Shown here: one piece after another, positions 33,170 through 44,959 of the stretch | How the letters are laid out: every line of letters begins with the position of its first letter | How positions within the stretch are numbered: position 1 is the first letter of the stretch | NCBI GenBank assembly: GCA_038373885.1 | Contig: JAWZYV010013163.1 | Span: forward strand, 1,116,001-1,180,000 | Length of the DNA: 64,000 bases | From: Cheiracanthium punctorium | Lineage: Eukaryota; Arthropoda; Arachnida; Araneae; Cheiracanthiidae | Reading direction: 5' to 3' | Notes under the pieces: generated by a model | What the model was told of the DNA's origin: nothing | What the model saw: only the letters and a program-made list of their open reading frames with translations | Databases searched by the model: none | Program-made: the position numbers and the translations under genes

Positions 33170-36100
33170 TAGCCTAAATGACTGTTTCCGTGTATATTAA
33201 CTACAAGTATTCCATTGAAATTGAAATAAACAAAGGCATCAATTTGTTATAGAATCAGAAACACATACTGGCAAGAAAGTTAAATAAAGACAAAAGTAGT
33301 CACTTTAAAACTCTTTTCAAAATAAATGTTTTATTATTTTTTGTGCCAAATTTCTAAGTATATATCGTTGTCAGGTTTGGTGAGATTTTGAAAATAACCT
33401 CAGATTATCTGTGTATCTTCACTAATGTAATTTTGCGAAACTCATTGAAAGTGAATTTAAACGACGTCTCCATTTTTTAAAAATGAATAATAAAACCTAA
33501 AATGTATTTGCACACTTATTGTAGAACTGTGCTTGAACTATTGTATAGGAATTCTCTGAATCCTCTTCTAGAAAAAAGCTACGATTTCCATATTTCCTAT
33601 TTTCGATGGAGAATATTTTATAGTGATAATTAATAGCAGACATCCATGTTCTGTTGTTTGAAGAAGACGATAACCTCTAAAATACGTTTTACACATCATC
33701 TGCACATAAGGCATAATGCATTGCATTTCATTTTATCGATCCTGTAAAAGAACTGCAAATGCTACATGTATTCACAATAACATACATGCTAGCTTACACG
33801 AGAACAACTCATTCAATTCCCCTTCGGATTGATTCATACTTATGCAGGCTGATCCCGGTAGTACAGACAATCTACTATTAATAAACCATTTTTAGCCTTG
33901 TCGGAAGCTATATAAATTGCCCAAAGTTGTTTTTAGTGTAACGAATAAAAACCGGGCATGAGTAAACAAATATTTATTCACCCAATCAGGAAATGAAAAT
34001 ATTTTTAATAAGTAAAAAGAAAAATGATATATTTCTTCAGGAGTTATACAAATGTGCTTTTAAAAATGCATTCACTTTTCAAAAAAACAAGTCATCAAGT
34101 TTATTGCATACATATTTTTCATTTCTAAATTAACTTTAACGTAAAGAAAAGTTTTTTAACTCAATTTATTTCTATACATAATACTATGAAAGAACTAATT
34201 TCTAGATTTCTGTTTCTATTTGAAAATTCATTTCATCATGTAATCTTAAACTAAGAACACACACACAGAAAGAAATAAAACTGATTAGATTCTTCTTTTT
34301 TTCGATAATAATATTAGATATTTTATTTCAAAAAGAAGAAATTGAATTAGAGTGTCTAGATTTTGTCTGATTAACTTACTTTTATCTGTTTCCAAATATA
34401 AAGCATTTTTGATGGTTATATATTCAGTAGGCGGCAATTATTTGGAATATACAGAGCTTCTAAAGTTAATTAAAAGAAAAATAAAATATTATATTGAATA
34501 TTACAATTATAATTGCGACAAATTTTTATGCTTTCGGTGTTAACGTATTTCTTGAATAACTCCACACATGGTCATAACGGTCCCTTGGAACACCAAGAAA
34601 AGTCACAAGTTTAAAATGAATTATGAATTCAAAAATAATGACCATCATCAATAATTTCAGTCCGTAATAGCACTGATTAAATTCCCATTCCCATAAAGAA
34701 AACCTAATTCTTGAAATATGTCGTTTCTGAGGTTCTAATTTATGCCTCCAGACTTACCATCCTTAACTTACTTGATATATTGCTGGACTGGACATACAGT
34801 AATTTTTCGGATATAATTCATGCTTTGAATGTTAAGTAGAAATTTTATAAGGGTAACTACTTAATCATGAACTAGACAAAGTAGTTTTGGTAAAGGGCAA
34901 TTTTTCTTAGTGAGACATTCACGCCCTTACTAAATTTTGTAAGGTTGTATATTTGCTTCCGGGTTATTTTATGTAACTATACAGGGATAATACATAAAGT
35001 CGTGTCCATACCTGTTTTGGAGATATAGATCTAAACTTTTAAATTGAAAAATAATACTTCAAACTAAACTTAAAATGGTATATTAAAAAATAATTTCAAA
35101 CAAAAGAGCATCGTCATTACATTAAGACGTATTACTTTTAAAAAGAAAGCATTTTTGATTTAAGTTGTCCACTGATTTACTGCAACATTTATTTATTTAT
35201 TTCTTCGTCCATGTAATAATACATTGACCAGAAGGAGAAAAGTAAGCAACGCCGGTTCTTTGACAACAGAGGTATTTAAATAGCACATAAAAGTTTTTGA
35301 AAATCCATGTCACATGATCAGGATTACACTTACTTAACAAATTGTTCATCCAGCTACTTTACATTTTCGTTTGTAAATGTGGTTAGGCGTGCTCTCGCGA
35401 CTTCAGTGTAACCAGCTTACTTCAGATGCACAAAGAAAATTGCCAACGGGCCTTATCCGTAACCCAAATGGTAGTCTGCTAGAATTAAGATTCATTCTAA
35501 GGGTGACAAATGTCGTCATACAATGCACCCACATTACTAAAAATACACCCACAACTAAAATAGAATATCACAGTCCGTTTAATTTACAGTTAGTTTCAGG
35601 AAACACAAAACTGTGTGATTCGGAAAAGGAATAATCTGTCCCTATTATTTTTGAATTACGTGGATGGGATTATAAATATGTAATTAGATAATTAGTAAAT
35701 CATTATGATGTGGACATGGCTTCCTTGTACGCTTACTAACGTTTTTGAGGCTGTTAGTTTAATTCGAGATACGGAACTTCAATTATCTTAATGTTTAGAT
35801 TTTCTCTCCAGACGAATTCCCAATCTGAGCTCTCTTCAAGAAAATTATTTATGCAGACAAAATTGGCAATATTTCGAGAAAACTCGCCAATTATGACGGA
35901 AATCGATGAACTTTTCACCATAGCCCAAATAAGGGTTGTCCGTATCTTAAGCAAGTAAATAAAAATAAATGAACCAGAAATACTTTACTTAACAAGAGAG
36001 AAAGCCAACAAAATGGCTTCAGAATCTGAAAAGCTTTCTATACTATCGAAAGGGCTTGTAATAATTCTGATTCTTTTAATTTCGTGAATGAATAAGTTCG

Positions 36101-36600
36101 ATTTTCTGGATGCAGTGGAAAATGAAATGACTTTGTAAATGCAAAAAATTATACATTAACAACTTAAAAAATATTAGCAATTACCCACAAAGCAATGTTT
36201 GCTTAGTAAATCAAGCGGTGCACCCCTTTAATTTGACGGATTTATTTATTTATTAATTTAGACTATTTAATTTTTTTAACCACTGCAATATACCACACGA
36301 AAAATAATTTACTTACTGTGTTATATACAAATAAATGTATTCAATTGGAAATACGCTTTTGCGTGTTTATATGTTTAAATATATTTTGAAAACACGGCAA
36401 AGTTAGTTCCAAAAGAAAAAAAAAACATGGATAATACTGAGTAAACACATATTTTGAGTATATACATTCTAATTATATTTTATAGGATTTGGAGTTTAAA
36501 AGATATAGAAAATGCGTCAGAACATCAAATTAAATTTTTGGAAAATCGACGGATTAATTTAATTGAATTATAATTATTTGGAGTTCCGTACGAAATTGCT
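33170..36600. other. Gene-free stretch
   Basis: No supported gene. The 85-codon + frame at 35377-35634 has mixed composition but no splice context or recognised domain. At about 35850-35950 a diverged piece of the ~170-bp repeat family of the 3.5-5.6 kb element occurs (GGCAATATTTCGAGAAAACTCGCC). Confidence 0.45.
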
Positions 36601-36620
36601 TATTGACAAGGGGATTTGTT

Positions 36621-36845
36621 TGTAATGGTTCGTTAAAGTCCAAACAAATGAACGCTTCTTCATCTGACGGAGAACCCGTTTTTTTGTAATGGTTCGTTAA
36701 AATCCAAACAAATGAACGCTTCTTCATCTGAGGGAGAACCCGTTTTTTTTTTTTTACTGGTTCGTTAAAATCCAAACAAATGAACGCTTCTTCATCTGAC
36801 GGAGAACCCGTTTTTTTTTTAATGATTCGTTATGTCTCTAATATA
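36621..36845. repeat. VNTR of 64-68-bp units with poly-T spacers
   Basis: GGTTCGTTAAAATCCAAACA begins at 36627, 36691 and 36759, with a diverged fourth unit at 36824. Units contain GAACGCTTCTTCATCTGA and GGAGAACCCG, and end in a T run of 7 to 13 that accounts for the changing unit length. On the - strand the unit reads SDEEAFICLDFNEP in one frame, but unit lengths are not multiples of three. Confidence 0.85.
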
Positions 36846-37989
36846 TGAGCGCTTCTTTAGCGCAAATTAAATTAAATCTTAATTCAAGAACTATTCTCTC
36901 AATACTATGTTTCAATAAAACATACAAAAAATATATTTCAATTGAATATGATTAGATATTTAGAAATTTGCATGTATTTGTAGCAATTGATTTTTAGTAT
37001 AAAGCCTTTTCAAAAAAATGTGCATCAAATTTTTTTACAAATATTAATTAAATTGAACACATACATTTTGCTGTAGAATATTCTCATATTAAAATTTAAA
37101 AAATGATAGTTAAATTTATTCCATTCATTATGTATAAGTTATCTTGTTTTACCATTCGATTATTTTTAATTTGTTTCACAACAGCTGTGTTGAAATGCGT
37201 AAATTAGTATGCAATTTAAAAATTGAGTTTTGTTCATTTAAATTACTCCTAATTCAATGGGTGTGTTGAAGGAAGAATATTTGTTTAATGAAAGATACAA
37301 ATTTGTACATCATTATTGGGTTAAAAGTCTGCTTTGGTGAAAAATGCGTAAAAGAAAGATGTTTTTGAATCGACATAACACTGCATAATACACGTCATCG
37401 TGGCATCTGCATTTCTTAGAAATTAAAAAAGTACATACGTATCTGTATACGAGTAGATGGTTTTTACATGTCTGTCAATTCTAATAACAATTGGCAGTAT
37501 TTAAGGACATCAGAATCATGAACATAGATCGGCATATTGAATTCAGCTTTCTCTTTCGTCAAGACTTTTATAAATTAGATTTAGAGGGTAATTTTTTTTA
37601 ATTGACTGACCCTCAAAAAATTTTGGTAACTTTGTTTATAATTGAATGTTATTATCTAAAATGTTTCATGTTTAGCTTTCCATTTCAGCTACTTTTTCAG
37701 CTTGAATGTTGTTAGATCAGCAAGAAAATTTTAAGTACTTAATGTATTTTAAAAGTTATCACACTTACGCAACTTGAATATTACATTTAATTAACTTAGT
37801 AGATGTTTTTGAATTTTATTTTAGGAAAGGAAAACATATCAAACTTCCTCGATTACAGGAATATCCACTAATTTGATTAAACGTTAAAAAGCCTTTCGCT
37901 ATCTTTTCTTTGTTCTTCGAGTTTTAACACACAGAAAGATTACGTCCTATGCATATTTTCCCTAAAATTAAATCAACAAATATTAACAC

Positions 37990-38260
37990 ATATCATAATA
38001 TTTTATGGCACATGAAAATGTTATCAGGAATTGCACCAGCACATTATCCGTTAAATCTGTGCGCGTGCAAATCCTCAACGTACGATTAGCAACAGAGAAA
38101 TGTCCCTTGAAACATTCAATACAATTAGCATATATATCTGAAGGCAGCCCGGAATGAATTATCCTCACTTAGATTTATAATTAGCTAGAAATGCTGCCCC
38201 AGGTGCCGCGCTAGAATTTCTCTGAGCAAATGAAACAATTATTCTGAGAAATTCACATAT
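37990..38260. promoter_or_regulatory. Compositionally balanced island, possible regulatory element
   Basis: A non-repetitive segment with GTGCAAATCC, AATTAGCA and GGAATGAATTA in a desert of AT-rich DNA. It carries no convincing frame. The call is by composition only. Confidence 0.2.
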
Positions 38261-38636
38261 TGCACAATCCAACATTTTTGAATCCCACAATTTCTGAGTT
38301 TTGATGGTGTCATTTAATACTTGCTTTTTTAAAGCAAATAGGTATATGTAACACAATATATGTAAAGGGAAGCATTGATTAGGATACACTTTTCGAAACA
38401 AATATATTCTGATGTTTTACCACTACACGGAAAAAGAAAGTTTGTTTTAATTGATCAAATTTTTGTTGATTCTACAAAATTTTCCTTTGCGCTATAATTA
38501 AAGAATAATTTCATTGATCTCAGCAATATAATTGTTAAATTAACAAAATACCTCATTCAATTAACGAAAACTTGGTTAAATGAACATTTTTTTCAGTGTA
38601 GAATTGGATTTAATTATAATTAATTGGATTTAATTA

Positions 38637-38645
38637 TTATTTTTA

Positions 38646-38713
<68 letters not shown>

Positions 38714-38715
38714 GC
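38637..38715. repeat. (TTA)n microsatellite
   Basis: About 25 ATT/TTA units in a row. Confidence 0.95.
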
Positions 38716-39467
38716 TATACTGAAAATAATTATAACTATCTCTTGAATGACTGGATAAAGCTTTGACTTGCACATGCACAAGCTTTCCAAAAATTTTAAA
38801 TTCTTCAGTTACTTCTTATACCGGCCTAGAATGCAAACATCATAGTTACGTTTTATTTTTCTCTTAAAATGTATAGATAGTAGTATATTTATTTCCTGAA
38901 AACAAGGCACGGGGCGTTTACGATACATAAGTCTGAAAAATTCAAAAGGGAGTTATATATCAAAAGTTTATTATAAATCAAAGTAAACATTCTAAAATAA
39001 TGCATAATTTATCAGCATAAATTACGCATATTATAAATTATTAATACCTAAAAAATTACTAATTATTGCTGCCGAATTTATATTCAAATATTTATTCTAA
39101 ATGTGCGTCAATTTTTATTGATTATTAATTGTAATATTATATTGAATAGGCATTTATGCATTAATAAATGTCGCAAATTATTGCATTTGCAGTGATAAAG
39201 TATTGTTTGCTTATTACATGATTCTAAAATCTTCTTGATCATGGTTTTTAGTCTACAATGTTTTATAGCATCAAGAATAAAAAATACTTTGGGTAATCAG
39301 AACAGTTTTTGCTATTGTATTATCAGTGAATAAAATGGGTTACACATTAAACTTTAGTGTATGTGTATTAGAACTTTCATTGTTGATTTATTTATTACCC
39401 GCCGCATTAATTCCGTTAGTATTAGCATATTTCCCACACAGGATATATGTATTATGTAAATAAAATA

Positions 39468-39870
39468 TCAGGTTGTAACGAAAGTTTTCCGCCATATCTG
39501 CCTGAAAAACTAACTTCTAACTCCTTAGATAACTCATTTTGAACTTTCGGTATTAAACCTGCACAGTGTCACATGATACAACAATAGTACTTAAAACTGT
39601 ACTCATAATTTGTTGATATTATGTAGCTGTCTTTTTGCAACACAAATGGAAGTAAATGATGGTTCTAATGCTCTAGAGTGATAGTTCCATTTGGGACACC
39701 TTATACTTAATGATAACCATATTTTTTACAGATTTCACAACACAGTGTTATAGAGTAAGCCTCTTTCTTTTAAATGCCGAAAATCGTGTGACAAAATATG
39801 AGCAAATACGCCAATGCGAACTGTGTGCTGACGATGTTTGCGGTGGCGGGAAACTTTCGTTACAACCTAA
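39468..39870. mobile_element. Mariner-like MITE or remnant, 403 bp
   Basis: TCAGGTTGTAACGAAAGTTTTCCGCC at left (core AGGTTGTAACGAAAGTTT) and the complement TTAGGTTGTAACGAAAGTTTCCCGCC at right match over about 24 of 26 bases. TA flanks both sides (39466-39467, 39871-39872). TTAGGTTG-type ends with TA duplication are typical of mariner elements. No transposase DDD motif is seen in the short frame at 39710-39907. Confidence 0.75.
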
Positions 39871-40209
39871 TAGGAACTATTTAGTTTCTGAAGCTGTTAT
39901 GCAGTGAGAGAATTTTATGTTACAAAAACGTTTTAAAGCTCTTTTTTTTTAATCAGAAGCAGCTCCATTTGAATGACATAAATTTTCAAGTCACTGAATA
40001 CATGGGTAAATCAGACAGAAATCTTTAAATCATGCCGTTTGCTTTATGAGTACTTACCAACTACCCACAGAATCAGTAAAATGTAATGTTACATTTTAAT
40101 CGAAAGAAAATATAAAGCCCCAAAACGTGTTTTTTTAATTTTCTAGTTCCGTATAATGGTAAAAGTGTGCTGAATAATTAAACAATGAACACATAGTTTA
40201 ATTATTCAG

Positions 40210-40211
<2 letters not shown>

Positions 40212-40276
<65 letters not shown>
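40212..40276. repeat. (AT)n microsatellite
   Basis: About 30 AT units. Confidence 0.95.
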
Positions 40277-40277
<1 letters not shown>

Positions 40278-40413
40278 TAAACTTATGTGGGGATCACTTA
40301 CGAATAGTGACTGTAAACTTCACTCTGCTTATGATATTTACCCTTTTTGTAAGTTTTGTACCTTGGAAATTGAAATATAACGGCTGCAAAATTAAAAGGC
40401 CGATCATATTACA

Positions 40414-40672
40414 CACAAGTAAAACAATGAATACACTGTTAATAGTAGTCGTTCAAAATTTCACCATACAATAGAGATAAATTAGTGGCACAGTTTCAAT
40501 GGAGAAACACTGAACCGTGATTTGGTGCTTAAACTGATCAAAGAACCAACTAATGGTACAACAAAGCCGGATAACGGTTCGACGATTCTCAATTGAAAGG
40601 TTGCAGCTAATATAGCTTTATAGCATGGTGAAATGTTGAACTACTTCTATTAACAGTGCATGTACTTGTCAC
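40414..40672. mobile_element. ~260-bp foldback MITE
   Basis: CACTGTTAATAGTAGTCGTTCAA..TTTCACCAT at left matches the complement of ATGGTGAAATGTTGAACTACTTCTATTAACAGTG at right. Inside, CTGAACCG and CGGTTCGACG continue the pairing. Outer limits are fuzzy (ACAAGT / ACTTGT). Confidence 0.7.
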
Positions 40673-41213
40673 TGAATTTACAAAATGTACGCCAATACTT
40701 AAAAAATTAATTTTAGCTGATATACAATTTAAAAATAGTATTCTTTGTCAGTTACAGTGGCCACATAAATCAGTGGTTCGGTAAGGAAAGATACTTTAAG
40801 AAAATGGTAGTGGTAAATTCCTACTTGGTCGTAAAGACAAAGTAGGAATCGTGAAGTAATTTTAATGTCGCCTGGTAAAACCAGAGGGCACAATAACCCG
40901 ACAGTACACAAAATGATAATAATAATAACATTCCTCAATAAGGAATCTTAATTCTTAACGCAAGAAATATTTAAAAAATAAAAGAGATTTCAGGTTAGAA
41001 AACCAGAGAAAATCTGAATCGAATGATTTAATTTGTCATAACTATGCTATTTTTGAGTGGATAATTGGAACTCTTAGAGTTAAAACATTCCCAGGACACT
41101 GATTTAATTACTGTAGAAAGGGGGTTTGTAAACACATTTCTGACAAGATAAGACTAATGGCGCAATGTAAAATAGCAGAAAAGAAAAAACATATACTCCA
41201 CAGAAAACCTATC

Positions 41214-41335
41214 CACTGCGAAACTTCGCGTAAATACAGTTTAGGAGCCCATAGAAAGCCAGCACGCAGGGCTACCTCCCCTATCGGCCTAGATCTCTCG
41301 CGTAAATAATTGGCTGTGATCCCACATTCAATTTA
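41214..41335 (+). mobile_element. SINE fragment (3' body)
   Basis: CTTCGCGTAAATACAG..TTAGGA, then TAGAAAG, then GGCCTAGATC..TAGTTGGC-like blocks align with 55265-55385 in the same order. The tRNA-like head is missing. Confidence 0.65.
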
Positions 41336-41636
41336 GAAAAAACTATCGAAATATCAAAATGAAAAATAATGAATAATTAATGAGTTGATAATGCCAGTTC
41401 TCTTTATAAAAGATAATCACTTAAATAACAACAAGGGTATTTTTTAGGTTTTTCTTTAAGGTAGTCTTTCTCATCTTTCATATTAGATATGTGGTAAAGT
41501 CTTTACTGTTAAATTTGTTTCAATAATTTGCAGAATGAGTATGCGGACTACCACATGGTCAAATTAAAAATAGAACAGTTGATATTTACAATTTTTCATT
41601 GAAGTCTACAATTTAAACGGCTTCATTGTTATACGA

Positions 41637-41879
41637 ACAAGTAACAAAAAATCTTCATTTACAACAATGATAAAACACATACCACAACTATTCAGTAAAT
41701 TTATTCTACTCTCCTATTGTTAAACAAGTAACTATTTCAACAAAGCTATGTCTTAATTCTTAAAGAAACTGCGAGTTTGAAGCATCGTTTCTGAGTTCTC
41801 TTCGCAAATTATTTTGTCATTTTATTTAATTTTTGATTTATCTGGTATTTACAGTTTTCAATTTTGATTTGAGGAAACA
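41637..41879 (+). promoter_or_regulatory. Conserved upstream region / 5' UTR of the three-exon gene
   Basis: This is the segment best preserved between the gene and its decayed copy at 20.1 kb, notably CTATTTCAACAAAGCTATGTCTTAATTCTTA (blocks CAACAAAGCTATG, TCTTAATTCTTA). It probably includes promoter and 5' UTR. TATTTACAG at 41846-41854 could be a 3' splice site of a 5' UTR intron. I see no unambiguous TATA box or start site. Confidence 0.5.
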
Positions 41880-41923
41880 ATGAAGTTTCTAAAGACTCTA
41901 AAAAGAGTTTTCTTACCTAAATC
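41880..41923 (+). CDS. Exon 1 of the three-exon gene
   Basis: ATG plus 13 codons plus two bases, ending at a consensus GTAAGT donor. It encodes the basic N-terminus. Too short for frame-length gene finding. Confidence 0.78.
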
Positions 41924-44516
41924 GTAAGTACACCTGTATGAAATCTCATTTTCTAATTAAAAAATGTAATGTAAATCTTCATTCACAGTTTGGAAATTTC
42001 GAAATATTTCTTCAAATTCTATTCATTTGTGAATCACTTTAGGCACATATCTATGTAAGCATGTTTAAGTTTGTGTGCTATTAATAATTCAGGAAGCATA
42101 AGATTTCTCTAAACGTTTATTCACTTTTTAGAATGCTCAGTAATGTTCTCTGATATTCTTCTAAATTCCAGAAAGAGATTTCTGTGATTCATGGGAAAAT
42201 TATAATTTAATATATAAATGCATTTATGAACTGCGTATCTAGGATATGTAAGGACAAAGTTTTTGTTAAGTAAAACTAGATTAAGATATGTTCTATATCA
42301 TATTTTGCATTACGCTTCTTAAGAACGTTTGGTCTCTGACTTTATAAAGTTTTTTTTTTTTTTTACTCATATCAAGCATATGTTTTAAATATAAACTTTT
42401 TCCTTCGATAAAAAATGGAAGAGTCAAGCAAGTTTAACCAGCTATTTTAAAGACCCCCCCCTGGCATATATAGCATTTGATAAAATGTCTATATAGACAA
42501 AAGAATCTTTTTATGAATAATATCGATGTTGCCCTGGCCTTTCTAGTCCCTCCTAAAAATATGCCCGTGATAGTTTGAGTTTTCTCTTTCTTTCATTTAT
42601 TTATTTATTTATTTTCATAACGGGATCGACGTCGTGAGCTGCGTTAAGCATTTGAACCAAAAGGCTTTTATTTAGACAGTGGTGGACGGTTTCATTCTTT
42701 TAAAATGAATTTTATTTGCTTACTCTAAGGCATGTTCTAGATTCGACATTAAATCTAACCATACTAATTTTAAAGAAATGGACTTATGCTTCCAGTTATC
42801 TGTAATCGCATAAGCAAAGACTGACGATGACAACATTACTTCTGATATGTAGCACTGGGCAGAATATCATGATTTTATGAAGAAAGATTCGAAAAGATGA
42901 ATTAAATGCACAGTTATAGTGTGTAAATAAGAATAGACTGTCCTATTACTGCTGATGGTAACATAGGGTGCAAAGTGGACAGTAAAGGTTGATATTAATT
43001 TTATGAAAAATATTATTGTGAAAACATAGAAAACATTAACAAGTTTGTTTGATTTTCAGATGCTGTGGTAGAAATGTAGAAGATGATGAAATTAATGAAA
43101 ATGTTGATGATTTTACAAAGAATTTGATAAAAGCTGCTTGGGATGTAGAACAAAATCGCCTCGATAGGTAAGAAAGCAATTAATTCAATGACCTTAATCT
43201 TCTTATCAATCGAATCTAGCACATTCTTATTTTATTTTTTTTACTAGAAATAACTATATGGGAATTTTCGCTGAATAAGATACAAGCGTCAATGCACAAA
43301 GCAAATCTCGCTCCGACGGGTTTAAATTTTGTCAGGATAGGGACAAAACCAGTCATAAATTAAACAAGCTTGAGCTAAATAAGCCCGACCTTTTTAAATG
43401 TGTACACACAGAGAGAAACCTTTTCTTATATTATTCAGAAATAGCCATTGTGATTCCAAGTATTTATCTACTGTCCTCCATAGTCACAATTTTGTAACGG
43501 GAAAAAATCTACCTCTGTGACAAATGTTATTTCTTAACACTGGCCCCCAACGTTGTTTCAAAGATTGTGGCAAGAATTCTTGACTCAGATGGGAAATAGA
43601 CCTGAATCCGTTCGTAAAAGTTTGACTTGGGAAAAAGAAAAATAGTCGAATAGTAATGAAATTTTATAGATAATTATGAAATGTAACGCAAGCTCTCTCT
43701 CAATCTCAGTGGCGAAATATTCCATGTAATGTTCAAAACTTGCAATACAAAAACAAGTTTTTTTGTCAATAGGCCATCGGATGCTTAAACATAGGCTTTG
43801 ATCAGATCTGAAAATCTGTTCACCTGGGACCTCCAGTGCTTTGATTATGCAAATTACTTAATCATTTTGCCTAATTTTGCCGATACGCTACAGAGATCGC
43901 AGGCTTTCCAATTCTTATCAAAACGGCTTTCGAACTCTGGGTCAATTGGCAGTACAATGAGCTAATACTACAACAATGTAGTTACAAATTTTAACACGGT
44001 TAACTAATGCATTTAGTGGTGATCTTTACTAAACAGTTACAATGTATATAAAACATTCCATTTTCCCCCATGTAAGTTCAGATGCTCGAAAAAAATTGTT
44101 GCTTTAGAACTCTTAATGATCATGAACGGAAGAGTTACAACGCCTTCTCATGTTTATGGTTTTGATACATTTTAAACGCTCACCGATTTTTTCCCCTCTT
44201 TTTCAGTCGAATGCATGCATGTATGGAACTGGCCAAGAACATTTTGGATGAAATTTACGTCAAGGAAAACTCATTTTATGATAACAAATTTACAAAATAT
44301 TGGTTCCGTATAAGGATTCGAACTTTCCAACATATGTGGTGGCCGGAGCTGTATGCAGCTAATAAACAAGAATTTCTGGACGCTCAAGTTCTAGCGCCTT
44401 TTATTTTGGATTTTATGGATTCTTCTGTGGCAACGGCTGTGAGAAATTGGAATAGTATGGCCGCAGAAATCACAATTGACCATTTTGACTACTGGAACTT
44501 GCCGCCAGATTTGTAA
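41880..44516 (+). CDS. Three-exon gene, 153-residue protein of unknown function
   Basis: Exons 41880-41923, 43060-43167 and 44207-44516 join to 462 nt with stop. Both introns are phase 2 and start GTAAG/GTAAGT and end TTTTCAG/TTTTTCAG; split serines 15 and 51 are restored exactly. Residues 1-14 are short and basic (MKFLKTLKRVFLPK), not a clear signal peptide. C16-C17 lead into an acidic stretch (V21-D32). Residues 33-70 look helical, and 79-100 are aromatic and basic, including WFRIRIR and a WW pair at 95-96. Tryptophans are at 42, 83, 95, 96, 132 and 147. No transmembrane segment, no catalytic motif and no family that I recognise. The ATG is chosen because it opens the frame and lies in the segment shared with the decayed copy. 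Function, tissue and partners cannot be inferred. Confidence is high for the gene structure and nil for function. Confidence 0.82.
43060..43167 (+). CDS. Exon 2 of the three-exon gene
   Basis: 108 nt between GATTTTCAG and GTAAGA. One base completes Ser15, 35 codons follow (CCGRNVEDDE.. to ..EQNRLD), and two bases begin Ser51. The frame on the opposite strand at 43013-43222 is antisense. Confidence 0.82.
44207..44516 (+). CDS. Exon 3 (terminal) of the three-exon gene
   Basis: Follows CCCCTCTTTTTCAG. One base completes Ser51, then 102 codons and TAA. It carries most of the protein, including the WW pair and the C-terminal HFDYWNLPPDL. Confidence 0.88.
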
Positions 44517-44540
44517 GAACCATCACTGACTTTCCACCGG

Positions 44541-44730
44541 ACATGACTGTGTTTCCCAAATGTGACTTTTATAACTGGCTTTGACTGTTTTCTTCCTAAA
44601 AGTGACTTTTACTACTGGCTTTGACTGTTTTCTTCCTAAAAGTGACTTTTACTACTGGCTTTGACTGTTTTCTTCCTAAAAGTGACTTTTACTACTGACT
44701 TTGACTGTTTTTTTCCCAAATCTGACGTTT
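44541..44730 (+). repeat. 40-bp tandem repeat in the 3' UTR
   Basis: TTGACTGTTTTCTTCCTAAA recurs at 44581, 44621 and 44661 exactly 40 bp apart, with a diverged copy at 44701 and a partial one before. It starts 25-60 bases after the stop codon. The unit contains TTTTACTACTGGCTTTGACT, resembling the DNA for the last codons (TTTTGACTACTGGAACTT). Confidence 0.9.
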
Positions 44731-44932
44731 TTCTCCCCGCTTGACTTGTCTTCACTAACTATGACTTTTTTAACATGACTTTTGAGTTTGTAACTGTACT
44801 AAGCCTTCTTCAACGCTGATATCTGGAGTCGAGCGTACCGAGACTCTGACACCAATAGCTTGTACATCCATAATAGTTAGATTTTTTTAAAAGTATGATT
44901 ATATGCATATTAAACAATTTCAAACAGATTTA

Positions 44933-44938
44933 AATAAA
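44933..44938 (+). terminator. Polyadenylation signal AATAAA
   Basis: AATAAA 417 bases after the stop codon of the three-exon gene, followed by a T/G-rich stretch (TTCTTTGTCATGTC). It is the first canonical signal downstream. Confidence 0.6.
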
Positions 44939-44959
44939 CATTTTACATTATTCTTTGTC

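Larger units (their letters stand above)
36850..39460. other. Gene-free stretch
   Basis: Mostly AT-rich. The part at 37990-38260 is listed separately. No gene is supported; the - strand frames at 37983-38401 lie in that island and show no family. Confidence 0.45.
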
